NCBI RefSeq assembly: GCF_010731815.2
Contig: NZ_AP022593.1
Location: forward strand, 2,108,001-2,172,000
Direction of reading: 5' to 3'
DNA from: Mycolicibacterium arabiense
GTDB lineage: Bacteria; Actinomycetota; Actinomycetes; Mycobacteriales; Mycobacteriaceae
Length of the DNA stretch: 64,000 nucleotides
The notes under the pieces were generated by a model. That model had not been told where the DNA came from. It was given only the letters and a program-made list of their open reading frames with translations, and did no database searches. Numbering within the stretch: the first letter of the stretch is position 1; each line of letters starts with the position of its first letter. The position numbers were made by a program, and so were the translations under genes. Shown here piece after piece: positions 27,041 through 35,938 of this stretch.

Positions 27041-28744
27041 CTATTGCGTCCCTTCGGCGTACCAGGTCCGGAACTCGTCGTAGCTCGGCATCTCCTCCGA
27101 GTTGACCTTCGGATCGATCGGAACGTGGATCACCGTGACCTTTCCACTGGCGTAGGCGCGTTCGATGGCGGGTCCGAGATCGGCTGCGTCGTCGACGTAC
27201 TCGCCGCGGCAGCCGAACCCCTCGGCGATCTTGTCGAAGCGGACGTCCTTGCTCCAGTGCACGCCGGTCTCGAGCGAGCCCTGACCGAACGTCCGCTTGT
27301 AGACGCCGACCTCGAGGCCCCACTGGTGATCGACACCCACCACGCATACCAGCGGAAGGTTCAGCCGCGCAGCGGTTTCGAGTTCGGCGATCGCGAACAT
27401 GAACGACGAGTCGCTGGTGAGCAGCATGACGGGCCGCTTGCGTCCGTCGGCTACCGAGGCGCCGACCGCGTACGGCAGACCGGTGCCGATGTGTCCGAAG
27501 TTCTGGTTCCACACCACGTCGTGCGGCTTGGCCTGCGAGTACGTCCACTGGAAGATCACCGTGGCGCCACCGTCGCGGACCATGATGCCGTCCTCGGGGA
27601 AGGCCTTCGTGGCTTCGACGACGAAACGTGCGGTGTGCAGCGGAGTTCCGCTGGGTGCACTCTCGGCGAGTTCGGAGATGCGGGCGGCGTCGTCGGAGAT
27701 CCACCGCTCGAGTTCGGCCGTTGCCTGCCGCGGGGAGTCCTTCAGCGCGTCGACCAGCTGCGGGACGATGGCCCGCAGGTCGCCGACGAGCGGGACGTCG
27801 ATGCGACGGTTGACCCCGATGGCGGTCGGATCGAGTTCGACGCTGATCCACTTGCGGTTGGCCTCGTTGTCGAGCCAGTGCCTGCCACGGCCGTAGTGCA
27901 CGGGTTCGCCGAGTTCGGTGCCGATCGCGATGACGAGGTCCGACTTGACCACGGCGTCGACCGCCGACGGCGAGAAGCCGTACGGGAAGGTGCGATCCTC
28001 GAGTCCCTTGATGAACGAGGTGCCGCCCGAGGTTTGGATCACCGGGCAGTTCATCAGCTTCGCCAGCGCCTCGACCGATTCTCCGGCGCGGTTGGTGTGA
28101 ACGGCGTGGCCGACGAGCAGGATAGGCTGCTCGGCCTTGCGGACGAGTTCGACGGCCTTCTCGATCGACTGCGCGCTGGCGCCCTGATTGACCAGACGGT
28201 AGGCCTCCGGCGCCAACGGCTCCGGTACGTCGAGTTCTTCGAGGATCACGTGCGACGGGTACTCGATGTAGGCGGGGCCCGGGGTGCCGGTCTGCGCGAC
28301 GCGCAGCGCGTTGCGGACGATCTCGTCGGTCTGATCGGCGTATTCGATGCTCGCCGAGTACTTGACCGACGGCGCGAGCAGGGGCGCCTGGGAGACGAAC
28401 TGGATGCGTCCGCGGCGTACCCGCTGCTCGGTGATGCGGGCCCGCTGACCGCCCAGGAAGATCACCGGCGAGTTCTCGACCTTGGCGCACATGATCGCGC
28501 CCGCCAGGTTCGCCAGGCCGGGGCCGAGCGTGCCGATCGCGAGGCCTGGCCGCCCGGTCATCCGCGAGACCGCCTCGGCCATGAAGCCGGCGGACTCCTC
28601 GTGGTGTGGCGCGACGACGGTCCACCCGCGCTCCTCGGCGGCGTGGAACATGTGGACGAAGTTGGGGTCGGGGATGCCGAACAGTGTGTTGATGCCCTCA
28701 GCCTCGAACAGCTGCAGGATTCGCTCGTAAACCTTCACGGCCAC
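27041..28744 (-). CDS. ThDP-dependent lyase/decarboxylase (acetolactate synthase-like fold)
   Basis: About 567 residues from the GTG at 28744, chosen for the GGAGAGG site six bases before it; an ATG at 28777 would add 11 residues. Three-domain ThDP enzyme of the acetolactate synthase / benzoylformate decarboxylase / 2-hydroxyacyl-CoA lyase family. The cofactor-activating Glu is in HHEESAGFMAEA, and GTLGPGLANLAG follows. The normally conserved GDG...NN metal motif is altered to TSDSSF...GVDHQWG, so binding is unusual. First gene of the leftward operon, followed by aldehyde dehydrogenase. Reaction unknown; C-C cleavage giving an aldehyde is the best guess. Confidence 0.82.
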   Translation of the reverse strand: MAVKVYERILQLFEAEGINTLFGIPDPNFVHMFHAAEERGWTVVAPHHEESAGFMAEAVSRMTGRPGLAIGTLGPGLANLAGAIMCAKVENSPVIFLGGQRARITEQRVRRGRIQFVSQAPLLAPSVKYSASIEYADQTDEIVRNALRVAQTGTPGPAYIEYPSHVILEELDVPEPLAPEAYRLVNQGASAQSIEKAVELVRKAEQPILLVGHAVHTNRAGESVEALAKLMNCPVIQTSGGTSFIKGLEDRTFPYGFSPSAVDAVVKSDLVIAIGTELGEPVHYGRGRHWLDNEANRKWISVELDPTAIGVNRRIDVPLVGDLRAIVPQLVDALKDSPRQATAELERWISDDAARISELAESAPSGTPLHTARFVVEATKAFPEDGIMVRDGGATVIFQWTYSQAKPHDVVWNQNFGHIGTGLPYAVGASVADGRKRPVMLLTSDSSFMFAIAELETAARLNLPLVCVVGVDHQWGLEVGVYKRTFGQGSLETGVHWSKDVRFDKIAEGFGCRGEYVDDAADLGPAIERAYASGKVTVIHVPIDPKVNSEEMPSYDEFRTWYAEGTQ

Positions 28745-28812
28745 TGTCGACCTCTCCATTTCCGTAGATTGCGGCATCCGCCGAGGCGGGCCGCGTCACC
28801 TGTTCGAACTAA

Positions 28813-28824
28813 TTGTCCGGACAA
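28813..28824. promoter_or_regulatory. GntR-type operator, copy 1
   Basis: TTGTCCGGACAA, a perfect 12-base palindrome preceded by TCGAACTA. The same extended block (TCGAACTNATTGTC, then GGAC) recurs 96 bases away. It lies about 70 bases before the ThDP enzyme start, in the 200-base region between the two divergent operons. The NGTNNNACN-like symmetry is the usual GntR binding pattern, and a GntR gene is second in the rightward operon. Confidence 0.65.
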
Positions 28825-28908
28825 GGCAGTGGTGTTGCACCATTTGGAGAGCATGATTCTCCTATGGCGAGCCGCACGTCAAGGGCCGATCGCGATGTGT
28901 CGAACTTA

Positions 28909-28937
28909 TTGTCTGGACCAATGCGGCTTGCTATCGT
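28909..28937 (+). promoter_or_regulatory. Operator copy 2 overlapping a promoter for the rightward operon
   Basis: TTGTCTGGACCA (28909-28920) is an imperfect copy of the operator at 28813, again preceded by TCGAACTT. Its first six bases serve as a -35 (TTGTCT); 17 bases later comes TATCGT (28932-28937) as -10. Transcription would begin at about 28944-28945, the A of the ATG, giving a leaderless mRNA. A repressor on this site would block the -35 directly. Confidence 0.6.
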
Positions 28938-28944
28938 GCGTCCG

Positions 28945-30552
28945 ATGACGACCATCGGCACTTCCCCGACCCGCTATGGCGTCGCGACCACGCCGGACGT
29001 GGCCGTCGGCTGGCGACTCGACCGGCTGACCGCGCCGAGCCGGCTGTTCGGCGCCAACGGTCTGCGCACGGGACCCGACGGCCGCATCTACGTCGCACAG
29101 GTCACCGGGAGTCAGATCAGCGCACTCGACGTCTCGTCCGGTGAGGTGGAGACGATCAGCGCCAAGGGCGGGGACATCGTCGCGCCCGACGACGTGGCGT
29201 TCGACTCCCGCGGGAATCTCGTCGCCACCGAGGTGATGGACGGCAGGGTGAGCCTGCGCGAACTCGACGGCACCACGCGCGTGTTGCGCGACGACGTGCC
29301 CTCGGCCAACGGCATCACGTTCCACCAGGATCGGCTCTTCATCGGCGAGTGCCGCGAAGGCGGACGCCTGATGGAGTTCGATCTCGGCGGCGGACCGCCA
29401 CGAGTCCTGCTGGAAAACGTGCCGTCGCCCAATGCCATGGAGGTCGGACCGGACGGGCTGCTGTACTTCCCCGTCATGGGCGCCAACGAGATCTGGCGCA
29501 TCGATCCCTTCGCCGGAGGGGCGCAGGCAGAAACGGTGGCCTCGGGTCTCGGCGTACCCGACTCGGTCAAGTTCGACGCCGACGGCATGATCGTGTCCAC
29601 CCAGGTCGCCTCGGGTCAGGTGCTCCGCATCGACCCGCGCACCGGCGAGCAGACCGTGCTCGCTCAACTCAACCCGGGGCTCGACAACTGCACCCTGGTC
29701 GACGGACGGCTGTTCGTCTCGAACTTCACCGGCGAGATCACCGAGATCCTGGCCGGCGGTCTGACCTCGACGACACTGCCCGGCGCGTTGAACTGGCCGC
29801 TGGACCTGGCGGTCGGTCACGACGGCACGGTCTACGTCGCCGACGGGACCTACTTCTATGCCGTGACGCCCGACGGCTCACTACGCACGGTCGGCATGCT
29901 GTTCTCACCCGGGTACCCCGGCTTCCTGCGCGGGCTGGTGCCGTCGGGGCCGGGCGAATTCGTCGTCACGACGTCCGGCGGGCAGGTCGCCCGTTATCGC
30001 CCCGGCAGTGGCGAAACCGAATACCTCGCAGATGGTTTCGACCAGCTGTACGGCGTGGCGGTCGTCGGCTCCGACGTCGTGGCCGTCGAGCAGGGCACCG
30101 GCAGGGTGCTGTCGGTCGGCGCAGGCGGCGTCGACGTGCTGGCGAGCGGTCTCGACGAGCCGGTCGGCGTCACAGTGACCGCCGACGGGACCGTGTTGGT
30201 CAGCGAGGTGGGCAGGGTGGTGAAGGTGACCGGCTCGGGTGTCGAGACCGTCGTCGACGACCTGCTGCGCCCGCAGGGGCTACTGGCCACGGCGGGGGCT
30301 CTGTACGTCGTCGACGCCGGCCAGAAGGCGGTCCTCGCCGTGGACCCGACCACCGGAGCCCGCGAGACGATCGCGGCGGGCCTTCCGGTAGGGCCGCCGC
30401 CCGGCGTAGTGCCCAAGCCGTTGAAGGGGATGCCGCCGTTCTCCGGTCCGCAGGGCCCGTTCGCGGGGATCGCCCAGGGTCCGGACGGCACGCTGTACGT
30501 GTCGGCCGACGGCGAGGGCAGCGTGCTGGCGCTGCGCAGGGACGTCTCGTGA
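28945..30552 (+). CDS. SMP-30/gluconolactonase-like beta-propeller protein
   Basis: 535 residues made of repeated beta-propeller blades (recurring GPDGxxYV and ADGT-VYVAD units), resembling SMP-30/gluconolactonase/NHL hydrolases but about twice the usual 300 residues, so possibly two propellers. No signal peptide. Metal-ligand Glu/Asn/Asp residues are expected but cannot be fixed by eye. The ATG at 28945 is chosen because it coincides with the predicted transcript start; an in-frame ATG at 28921 lies inside the promoter. In context a lactone hydrolase acting on the Baeyer-Villiger product is attractive. Overlaps the GntR gene by GTGA. Confidence 0.8.
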   Translation: MTTIGTSPTRYGVATTPDVAVGWRLDRLTAPSRLFGANGLRTGPDGRIYVAQVTGSQISALDVSSGEVETISAKGGDIVAPDDVAFDSRGNLVATEVMDGRVSLRELDGTTRVLRDDVPSANGITFHQDRLFIGECREGGRLMEFDLGGGPPRVLLENVPSPNAMEVGPDGLLYFPVMGANEIWRIDPFAGGAQAETVASGLGVPDSVKFDADGMIVSTQVASGQVLRIDPRTGEQTVLAQLNPGLDNCTLVDGRLFVSNFTGEITEILAGGLTSTTLPGALNWPLDLAVGHDGTVYVADGTYFYAVTPDGSLRTVGMLFSPGYPGFLRGLVPSGPGEFVVTTSGGQVARYRPGSGETEYLADGFDQLYGVAVVGSDVVAVEQGTGRVLSVGAGGVDVLASGLDEPVGVTVTADGTVLVSEVGRVVKVTGSGVETVVDDLLRPQGLLATAGALYVVDAGQKAVLAVDPTTGARETIAAGLPVGPPPGVVPKPLKGMPPFSGPQGPFAGIAQGPDGTLYVSADGEGSVLALRRDVS

Positions 30553-31295
30553 GCACCGAACTCGGGACGTCGGTGGACCACCGCTACCTGCAGGTGGCGC
30601 GCACCCTGCGCAAGGAGATCGTCGACGGGGTGTACCCGGTGGGCACCCAGCTCCCCACCGAGCACGAACTCCGCGAGCGGTTCGGCGTCAGCCGCTACAC
30701 CGTGCGCGAGGCGCTGCGCAGGCTGCGCGACGACAACCTGGTCTCGTCGCGGCCGCGCGCGGGCACGATGGTGGTCGCCCGCGACGCGTCGAATTCCTAT
30801 GCCCAGGAGGTGATGTCGATCAACGATCTGCTCGCGTTCGCCGCGGGAGCACGGTTCGCGATCGACTCCAACGCCATGGTGACGGTCGACGACGACCTCT
30901 CCGGCCACACCGGCCTCTCCCCCGGCACCCAGTGGCTCGCCGTCCTCGGGACACGCGAGGTCGACGGCGATCCCGTACCCATCTGCCGGACCGAGTACTA
31001 CGTCAACCGGGCGTTCGCCGCCGTGGGGAGGCTGCTGCACCGCCACGACGGGCCGATCTTTCCGCTGATCGAGGATCTGTTCGGGGTCAGCGTCGTCGAA
31101 GTGCACCAGGAGATCTCGGCCGTCAGCGTGTCGGCCGCCCTCGCCGATCGCCTCAAGGTCGATCAGGGCAGCGCCGCCCTCGAGATGCGTCGCACCTACA
31201 CGACGTCGGATGGGGAGATCGCCCAGGTCACCGTGAACACCCACCCCTCATCGCGTTTCCGCCACTCGATGACCATGCGGCGAGTGAAGGCTTGA
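30549..31295 (+). CDS. GntR-family regulator with UTRA ligand-binding domain (HutC type)
   Basis: 248 residues. The N-terminal winged helix reads LRKEIVDGVYPVGTQLPTEHEL and RFGVSRYTVREALRRLRDDNLV; the C-terminal UTRA (chorismate-lyase-like) domain covers about residues 90-245. Expected to sense a pathway acid or CoA ester and to bind the paired palindromes between the two operons (28813-28920). GTG start within the stop of the beta-propeller gene. Confidence 0.9.
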   Translation: MSTELGTSVDHRYLQVARTLRKEIVDGVYPVGTQLPTEHELRERFGVSRYTVREALRRLRDDNLVSSRPRAGTMVVARDASNSYAQEVMSINDLLAFAAGARFAIDSNAMVTVDDDLSGHTGLSPGTQWLAVLGTREVDGDPVPICRTEYYVNRAFAAVGRLLHRHDGPIFPLIEDLFGVSVVEVHQEISAVSVSAALADRLKVDQGSAALEMRRTYTTSDGEIAQVTVNTHPSSRFRHSMTMRRVKA

Positions 31296-31303
31296 CCGCC
31301 CGC

Positions 31304-32953
31304 GTGGACACGACGCACCCGGGGCGACGGACGGTCGCCGGCCGGACCATCCGGTGGGATGACGACTTCGCCGCCCGGGCATACGAGTCCGGCCTGTGGG
31401 TCGAATCGACGCTGGCCGACGAGTTGCGGCGCGCGGCGCAGGACACCCCGGATCGGATCGTGCTGGTGGACGGCGCACTACGGCTGACCTGCCGGGACCT
31501 GCACGGCCGAGCCGAAGCCCTCGCCGCGACGCTCGCCGCTCGAATGCCCGTGGGTAGCGTGGTGTCGTTCATGCTGCCGAACTGGCACGAGGCGGCCGTC
31601 GTGTATCTCGGCGCCACGCTCGCGGGCATGGTGGTCAACCCCATCCTGCCGTCACTGCGCGACCACGAGCTGCGGTTCATCCTCGCCGATGCCCACTGCC
31701 GGATGATCTTCATCCCGAGCACGTTCCGCGGCCACGACTACGCCGCGATGCTGCACCGGGTCACCGGGTCCCTCGACGAGCCGCCGGAGGTGGTGGTGCT
31801 GCGCGGTGACGCGAGCGGACACTCCTCGTTCGACGACCTGGGCGAGGCGCCCGCCGATCCGGTCGCGATCGACCTGGATCCAGACGCCGTCCGGATGATC
31901 ATGTACACCTCGGGTACCACGGGTCGCCCGAAGGGCGTTCTGCACACGCACAATTCGATCCATGCGCTGATCACGCAGATCGGGATGCACTGGTCGGTCG
32001 ATCCGGGTGACCGGTTCCTGGTGCCGTCGCCGATCGCGCACATCGGCGGATCGATCTACGCCTTCGAATGCCCGCTGCTGCTCGGATCGACGGCCGTACT
32101 GATGGAACGGTGGGACGCCGACGACGCGGTCGCGACGATGCTCGCCGAACGCTGCACGCACATGGCGGGCGCCACTCCGTTCCTCGACGGCCTGCTCGGC
32201 GCTGCCGAACGCGCGGGATCCGCTCTGCCCGACTTGAAGGTGTTCATCTGCGGCGGGGCGTCCGTGCCACCGTCGCTGATCCGCAGGGCGAGCGCCTACT
32301 TCGCCCGGGCGGACGTGTCGCGAGTGTACGGATCCACCGAGGTGCCGGTCACGACGGTCGGTGCTCTTGGGGAGCCCGACGTGGCGGCGGACACCGACGG
32401 TAGGCCTGGCATCGCCGACGTGTGGCTGGTGGCCCGCGATCCCGGTGGCATGGGCGGTCAGACGGGCGAGATCCGCGTGCGGGGCGCGCAGATGCTCGTC
32501 GGCTATCTGCACGCCGACGACGAGGCCGACGCGTTCGACGCCGACGGCTACTTCCGTACCGGCGACATCGGGCAGTGGGCCGACGGCGCGCTCGTCGTCA
32601 CCGGCCGCGTGAAGGACCTGATCATCCGCAACGGAGAGAACGTCTCCCCGAAGGAGATCGAGGATCTTCTCGTCGGCCGGTTGGGCATCGCCGAGGTGGC
32701 CGTGGTCGGGGTGCCCGATGTCCGGACGGGTGAACGGGCCTGTGCGGTGGTCGTACTCGCCGCCGGTAGCGAGCAGTCCCCCACGGTGACCGATCTCGGC
32801 GACTTCCTCGCCGAGCAGGGCGTGGCCAGGTTCAAGGTGCCCGAGCAGGTGGTCGTCTGGGATGCACTGCCCAGAAACGATGCAGGCAAGGTGCTCAAGC
32901 ACCGGATGAGAGATGCGCTGGTCGGCAGTGGAGGAGACACGTCATGCAGGTAG
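31304..32953 (+). CDS. AMP-forming acyl-CoA synthetase
   Basis: About 549 residues, ANL superfamily. AMP motif YTSGTTGRPKGVLHT, hinge region YFRTGDIGQW, and C-terminal catalytic Lys in NDAGKVLKH. Activates a carboxylic acid to its CoA ester; the substrate is unknown. A GTG at 31304 is used; a TTG at 31292 overlapping the GntR stop (TTGA) is an alternative that would continue the coupling pattern of this operon. Its 3' end overlaps the next SDR by 10 bases. Confidence 0.88.
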   Translation: MDTTHPGRRTVAGRTIRWDDDFAARAYESGLWVESTLADELRRAAQDTPDRIVLVDGALRLTCRDLHGRAEALAATLAARMPVGSVVSFMLPNWHEAAVVYLGATLAGMVVNPILPSLRDHELRFILADAHCRMIFIPSTFRGHDYAAMLHRVTGSLDEPPEVVVLRGDASGHSSFDDLGEAPADPVAIDLDPDAVRMIMYTSGTTGRPKGVLHTHNSIHALITQIGMHWSVDPGDRFLVPSPIAHIGGSIYAFECPLLLGSTAVLMERWDADDAVATMLAERCTHMAGATPFLDGLLGAAERAGSALPDLKVFICGGASVPPSLIRRASAYFARADVSRVYGSTEVPVTTVGALGEPDVAADTDGRPGIADVWLVARDPGGMGGQTGEIRVRGAQMLVGYLHADDEADAFDADGYFRTGDIGQWADGALVVTGRVKDLIIRNGENVSPKEIEDLLVGRLGIAEVAVVGVPDVRTGERACAVVVLAAGSEQSPTVTDLGDFLAEQGVARFKVPEQVVVWDALPRNDAGKVLKHRMRDALVGSGGDTSCR

Positions 32954-33732
32954 CGATCGTCACCGGCGCCAGCAGCGGCATCGGCTTCGGCACCGCGGTT
33001 AAGCTGGCCGAGGCAGGCATGGCCGTACTGGGCACCGGCCGCGACGAGGCGAGGCTCGCCGAATGGGCGGCCGCGGCAACGGATGCGGGGGCGGATCCCG
33101 ACCTCGTCGCGACCGTCGCCGTCGACCTGACCGCCGACGACGGACCGGCGCGCGTCGTCGACGCCGCCGTGACACGGTGGGGCCGGATCGACTTCCTGGT
33201 CAACAACGCGGGCGTCGGCAGCCCGAAGCCGCTGCACGAGACGGACGACGAATCACTCGACTACTTCCTCGGACTGATGCTCCGGGCACCGTTCCGGTTG
33301 GCGCGAGACGTGTTGCCGCACATGCGCGATGGTTCGAGCATCGTCAACGTGACGTCGACGTTCGCCGTCGTCGGTGGGCTGCGTGGCGGTGCGTATTCCG
33401 CCGCCAAGGGTGGGCTAACGTCGCTCACGCAGCACATCGCATGCCAGTACGGGCCGCAGGGCATCCGGTGCAATGCAGTTGCACCCGGTGTCACGGTCAC
33501 GCCGATGGTGGAGCAGCGTCTCGAAGACGAGCGGTTCCGCAAGATCAACACCGAGATGACACCGTATCCGCGGCTCGGGCGCATCGAGGACATCGCCAGC
33601 ACCATCGCGTTCCTGTGTTCGCCTGGCGCCGGTTTCATCAACGGTCAGACGATCGTCGTCGACGGCGGCTGGAGTTCGACCAAGTACCTGTCGGACTTCG
33701 CACTGTCCGCCGAGTGGGTCGCCCGCTCGTGA
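32944..33732 (+). CDS. SDR family oxidoreductase
   Basis: 262 residues, classical FabG-type SDR: TGASSGIGFG, NNAGVG, Ser in NVTSTFAV, YSAAKGG with catalytic Tyr/Lys, VAPGV, and C-terminal GQTIVVDGGWSS. Probably NAD(P)H-dependent oxidation or reduction of a pathway alcohol. Starts 10 bases inside the upstream ligase gene and overlaps the next ligase start by GTGA, so it is tightly co-translated. Confidence 0.88.
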   Translation: MQVAIVTGASSGIGFGTAVKLAEAGMAVLGTGRDEARLAEWAAAATDAGADPDLVATVAVDLTADDGPARVVDAAVTRWGRIDFLVNNAGVGSPKPLHETDDESLDYFLGLMLRAPFRLARDVLPHMRDGSSIVNVTSTFAVVGGLRGGAYSAAKGGLTSLTQHIACQYGPQGIRCNAVAPGVTVTPMVEQRLEDERFRKINTEMTPYPRLGRIEDIASTIAFLCSPGAGFINGQTIVVDGGWSSTKYLSDFALSAEWVARS

Positions 33733-35207
33733 ATCTGTTCGCCGTCCTCGACCAGACGGCAGCGCGGCACGGCGACCGCGGTGCGGTGTACCTCGGCACG
33801 CGACAGGTGCTCACCTGGCGTGAATTACGCGATCGCGCATTGCGACTCGCCGCGTCGTTGCGTGCTGCGCACCCCGCGGGCACCCGCGTCGCCGTCGCCA
33901 GCGAGAACCGGCCCGAGATCGTCGAGCTGATGTTCGCGGCGTGGGCGGCCGAGTGCGTCGTGGTACCGATCAACTACAAGCTGCACGAGTTGGAGATCGC
34001 ACAGATCCTCGACGACGCCGGTGCTGCCACGGTGTTCGCATCGCCGAAGATCGCCGAGCGGCTGGTGGGCGTCGCGCCCGTGCCCGTCGACGTGATCGCC
34101 GACGACGCCTACGCGGCCCGGTTGTCTTCCGCTCCGCTCGCCCCGCCCCGGGAAACCGACCCGGCGTCGCTTGCCTGGTTGTTCTACACCAGCGGCACCA
34201 CCGGCCGGTCCAAGGGCGCGATGCTCTCGCACCGGAACCTGATGGCGATGACCGTGTCCCACCTCGCCGACTTCGACGACCCCGACGAGAACTGCAGCCT
34301 GGTGCACGGCGCTCCGATGTCGCACGGATCGGGCCTCTACATCGCACCGTACGTCCTGCGCGGCGCACGGCAGGTCGTGCCGGCGTCGGCGGCATTCGAG
34401 CCCGACGAATTCCTCGATCTCTGCGAGAGCCACCCGGGGTGCAGCAGCTTCCTCGCACCGACGATGGTGGCGCGCCTGGTGGCCACGGGCCGGTCGCGCC
34501 CGGCGAACCTGCGAACCGTGGTCTACGGCGGCGGTCCGATGTACGTCGACAGCCTGAAGAAGGCGATGGCAGCGTTCGGCCCGATCTTCGTCCAGCTTTA
34601 TGGGCAGGGTGAGGCGCCGATGACCATCACCGGGTTGCGCCGCGACGATCACGAGGGCGCCGACGACGCGGTGCTCGGTTCGGTCGGCTACCCGCGATCG
34701 GGTGTCGACGTCGCGGTCGTCGGTGCCGATGGCGAGCCGGCAGCGGTGGGAGTGATCGGCGAGATCGTCTGTCGCGGTGACGTCGTCATGTCCGGCTACT
34801 GGAACAACGCCGAGGCGACGGCCGCGACGGTGCGGAACGGCTGGCTGCGCACCGGTGACATGGGGTCGTTCGACGAACGGGGCTACCTCACCCTGCGCGA
34901 CCGCAGCAAGGACGTCGTGATCAGCGGGGGTAGCAACGTCTACCCGCGTGAGGTCGAGGAAGTGTTGATCACCCACCCCGGCGTCGAGGAGGCGTGCGTG
35001 GTGGGCGAACCCGACGAGGAGTGGGGCGAGGTCGTGGTCGCGTTCGTCGTCGGTTCGGCGGACGAACGGGAACTCGACGCGCACCTGATCGAGCGCATCG
35101 CCCGCTTCAAGCGGCCCAAGCGCTACGAGTTCGTGGACGAGTTACCCAAGAACAGCTACGGGAAGGTGCTCAGGCGGGCGCTGCGGGATCGGCTGGCGCA
35201 TCGCTGA
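33729..35207 (+). CDS. AMP-forming acyl-CoA synthetase (second copy)
   Basis: 492 residues, ANL superfamily. FYTSGTTGRSKGAMLSH AMP motif, YGQGEAPM, hinge GWLRTGDMGSFDERGY, C-terminal Lys in PKNSYGKVLRR. It is more similar to the fatty-acid/cyclohexanecarboxylate-type ligases than to the first ligase, suggesting two different acids are activated. GTG start inside the SDR stop. Its last 38 bases overlap the convergent methyltransferase gene. Final gene of the rightward operon. Confidence 0.88.
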   Translation: MNLFAVLDQTAARHGDRGAVYLGTRQVLTWRELRDRALRLAASLRAAHPAGTRVAVASENRPEIVELMFAAWAAECVVVPINYKLHELEIAQILDDAGAATVFASPKIAERLVGVAPVPVDVIADDAYAARLSSAPLAPPRETDPASLAWLFYTSGTTGRSKGAMLSHRNLMAMTVSHLADFDDPDENCSLVHGAPMSHGSGLYIAPYVLRGARQVVPASAAFEPDEFLDLCESHPGCSSFLAPTMVARLVATGRSRPANLRTVVYGGGPMYVDSLKKAMAAFGPIFVQLYGQGEAPMTITGLRRDDHEGADDAVLGSVGYPRSGVDVAVVGADGEPAAVGVIGEIVCRGDVVMSGYWNNAEATAATVRNGWLRTGDMGSFDERGYLTLRDRSKDVVISGGSNVYPREVEEVLITHPGVEEACVVGEPDEEWGEVVVAFVVGSADERELDAHLIERIARFKRPKRYEFVDELPKNSYGKVLRRALRDRLAHR

Positions 35208-35844
35208 GAGCACGACGCAGACGGCGCGCGACAAGGACGTCGTCGTGCGTGTGCTGGCCCTCGGAACCGGCCGGCCTGCCGCGGAGCCGGCCTCGTTCGA
35301 TCCGAACCTCCCAGGTGTCGTCGAACAGTGCGGCCACGTCGTCATGGTCGAGGTAGTCAGCGGGGTCGAAGCCGTGCGCCTTGGCGGTCTCCACGTCGAC
35401 GTCGGCGTGGTGCACGACGAGCAGCGTTCCCCCGACCGCGACCGACGCCAGCAGCGCACGCTCGGCGTCGCGACCCTCGGAGTGCAACAACGCCGGATAG
35501 TGCGCCGTCACCAGGTCGAAGCCCCGGGGCGGCACCGCGGCGTCCTCCAGCCGGGACTGCTGCCACGCGACGCTCACTCCTGCCTGTTCGGCGCGGGTGG
35601 CTGCGCGATCCAGGGCGACCTGGGATACGTCGAGCGCCGTGACGTCCCAGCCCCGAGCGGCCAACCAGATGGCGTCGGAGCCGAGACCACATCCGATGTC
35701 CAGCGCCCGGCCTGGCCGCAGTTGCGCCGCCTCCGCCAGTAGGGCCGGATTCGGTTCGGCCGCTGGCGTTTCCATCGACCAGCCGGTGTATCGCCCATCC
35801 CACTCGGCAGCGAGGACCCGACCGGCTTCCGTTGTCTTGGACAT
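35170..35844 (-). CDS. SAM-dependent methyltransferase
   Basis: 224 residues, class I methyltransferase: motif I ALDIGCGLGSDAIWLA, acidic Asp in TALDVSQVALDRA, and a C-terminal part with HHADVDVE. The substrate is unknown; the fold resembles tellurite/thiol-type (TehB-like) enzymes, which detoxify small molecules, but this is a loose resemblance. ATG chosen at 35844 (MSKTTEAG). Divergent from the SDR at 35939. Confidence 0.82.
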   Translation of the reverse strand: MSKTTEAGRVLAAEWDGRYTGWSMETPAAEPNPALLAEAAQLRPGRALDIGCGLGSDAIWLAARGWDVTALDVSQVALDRAATRAEQAGVSVAWQQSRLEDAAVPPRGFDLVTAHYPALLHSEGRDAERALLASVAVGGTLLVVHHADVDVETAKAHGFDPADYLDHDDVAALFDDTWEVRIERGRLRGRPAGSEGQHTHDDVLVARRLRRALSDAPADPAAPA

Positions 35845-35938
35845 GGACACAGCGTGCTCCGGGCCGGCCGAGATTTGCAATCGGCTTTGCTCATCAGGCA
35901 ATCGCATGACGGGTGCGCCCATCGGCGACAATGGCGGC

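Noticed and set aside
28801..28812. GTTCGAAC as a possible SOS box
   Set aside because: The LexA box needs TCGAAC-N4-GTTCGA in that order; here the half-sites are fused back to front and repeat as part of the GntR-type operator.
28813..28944. N-terminal extension of the beta-propeller gene from 28813
   Set aside because: It would translate through both operators and the promoter; the extra residues do not resemble the family.
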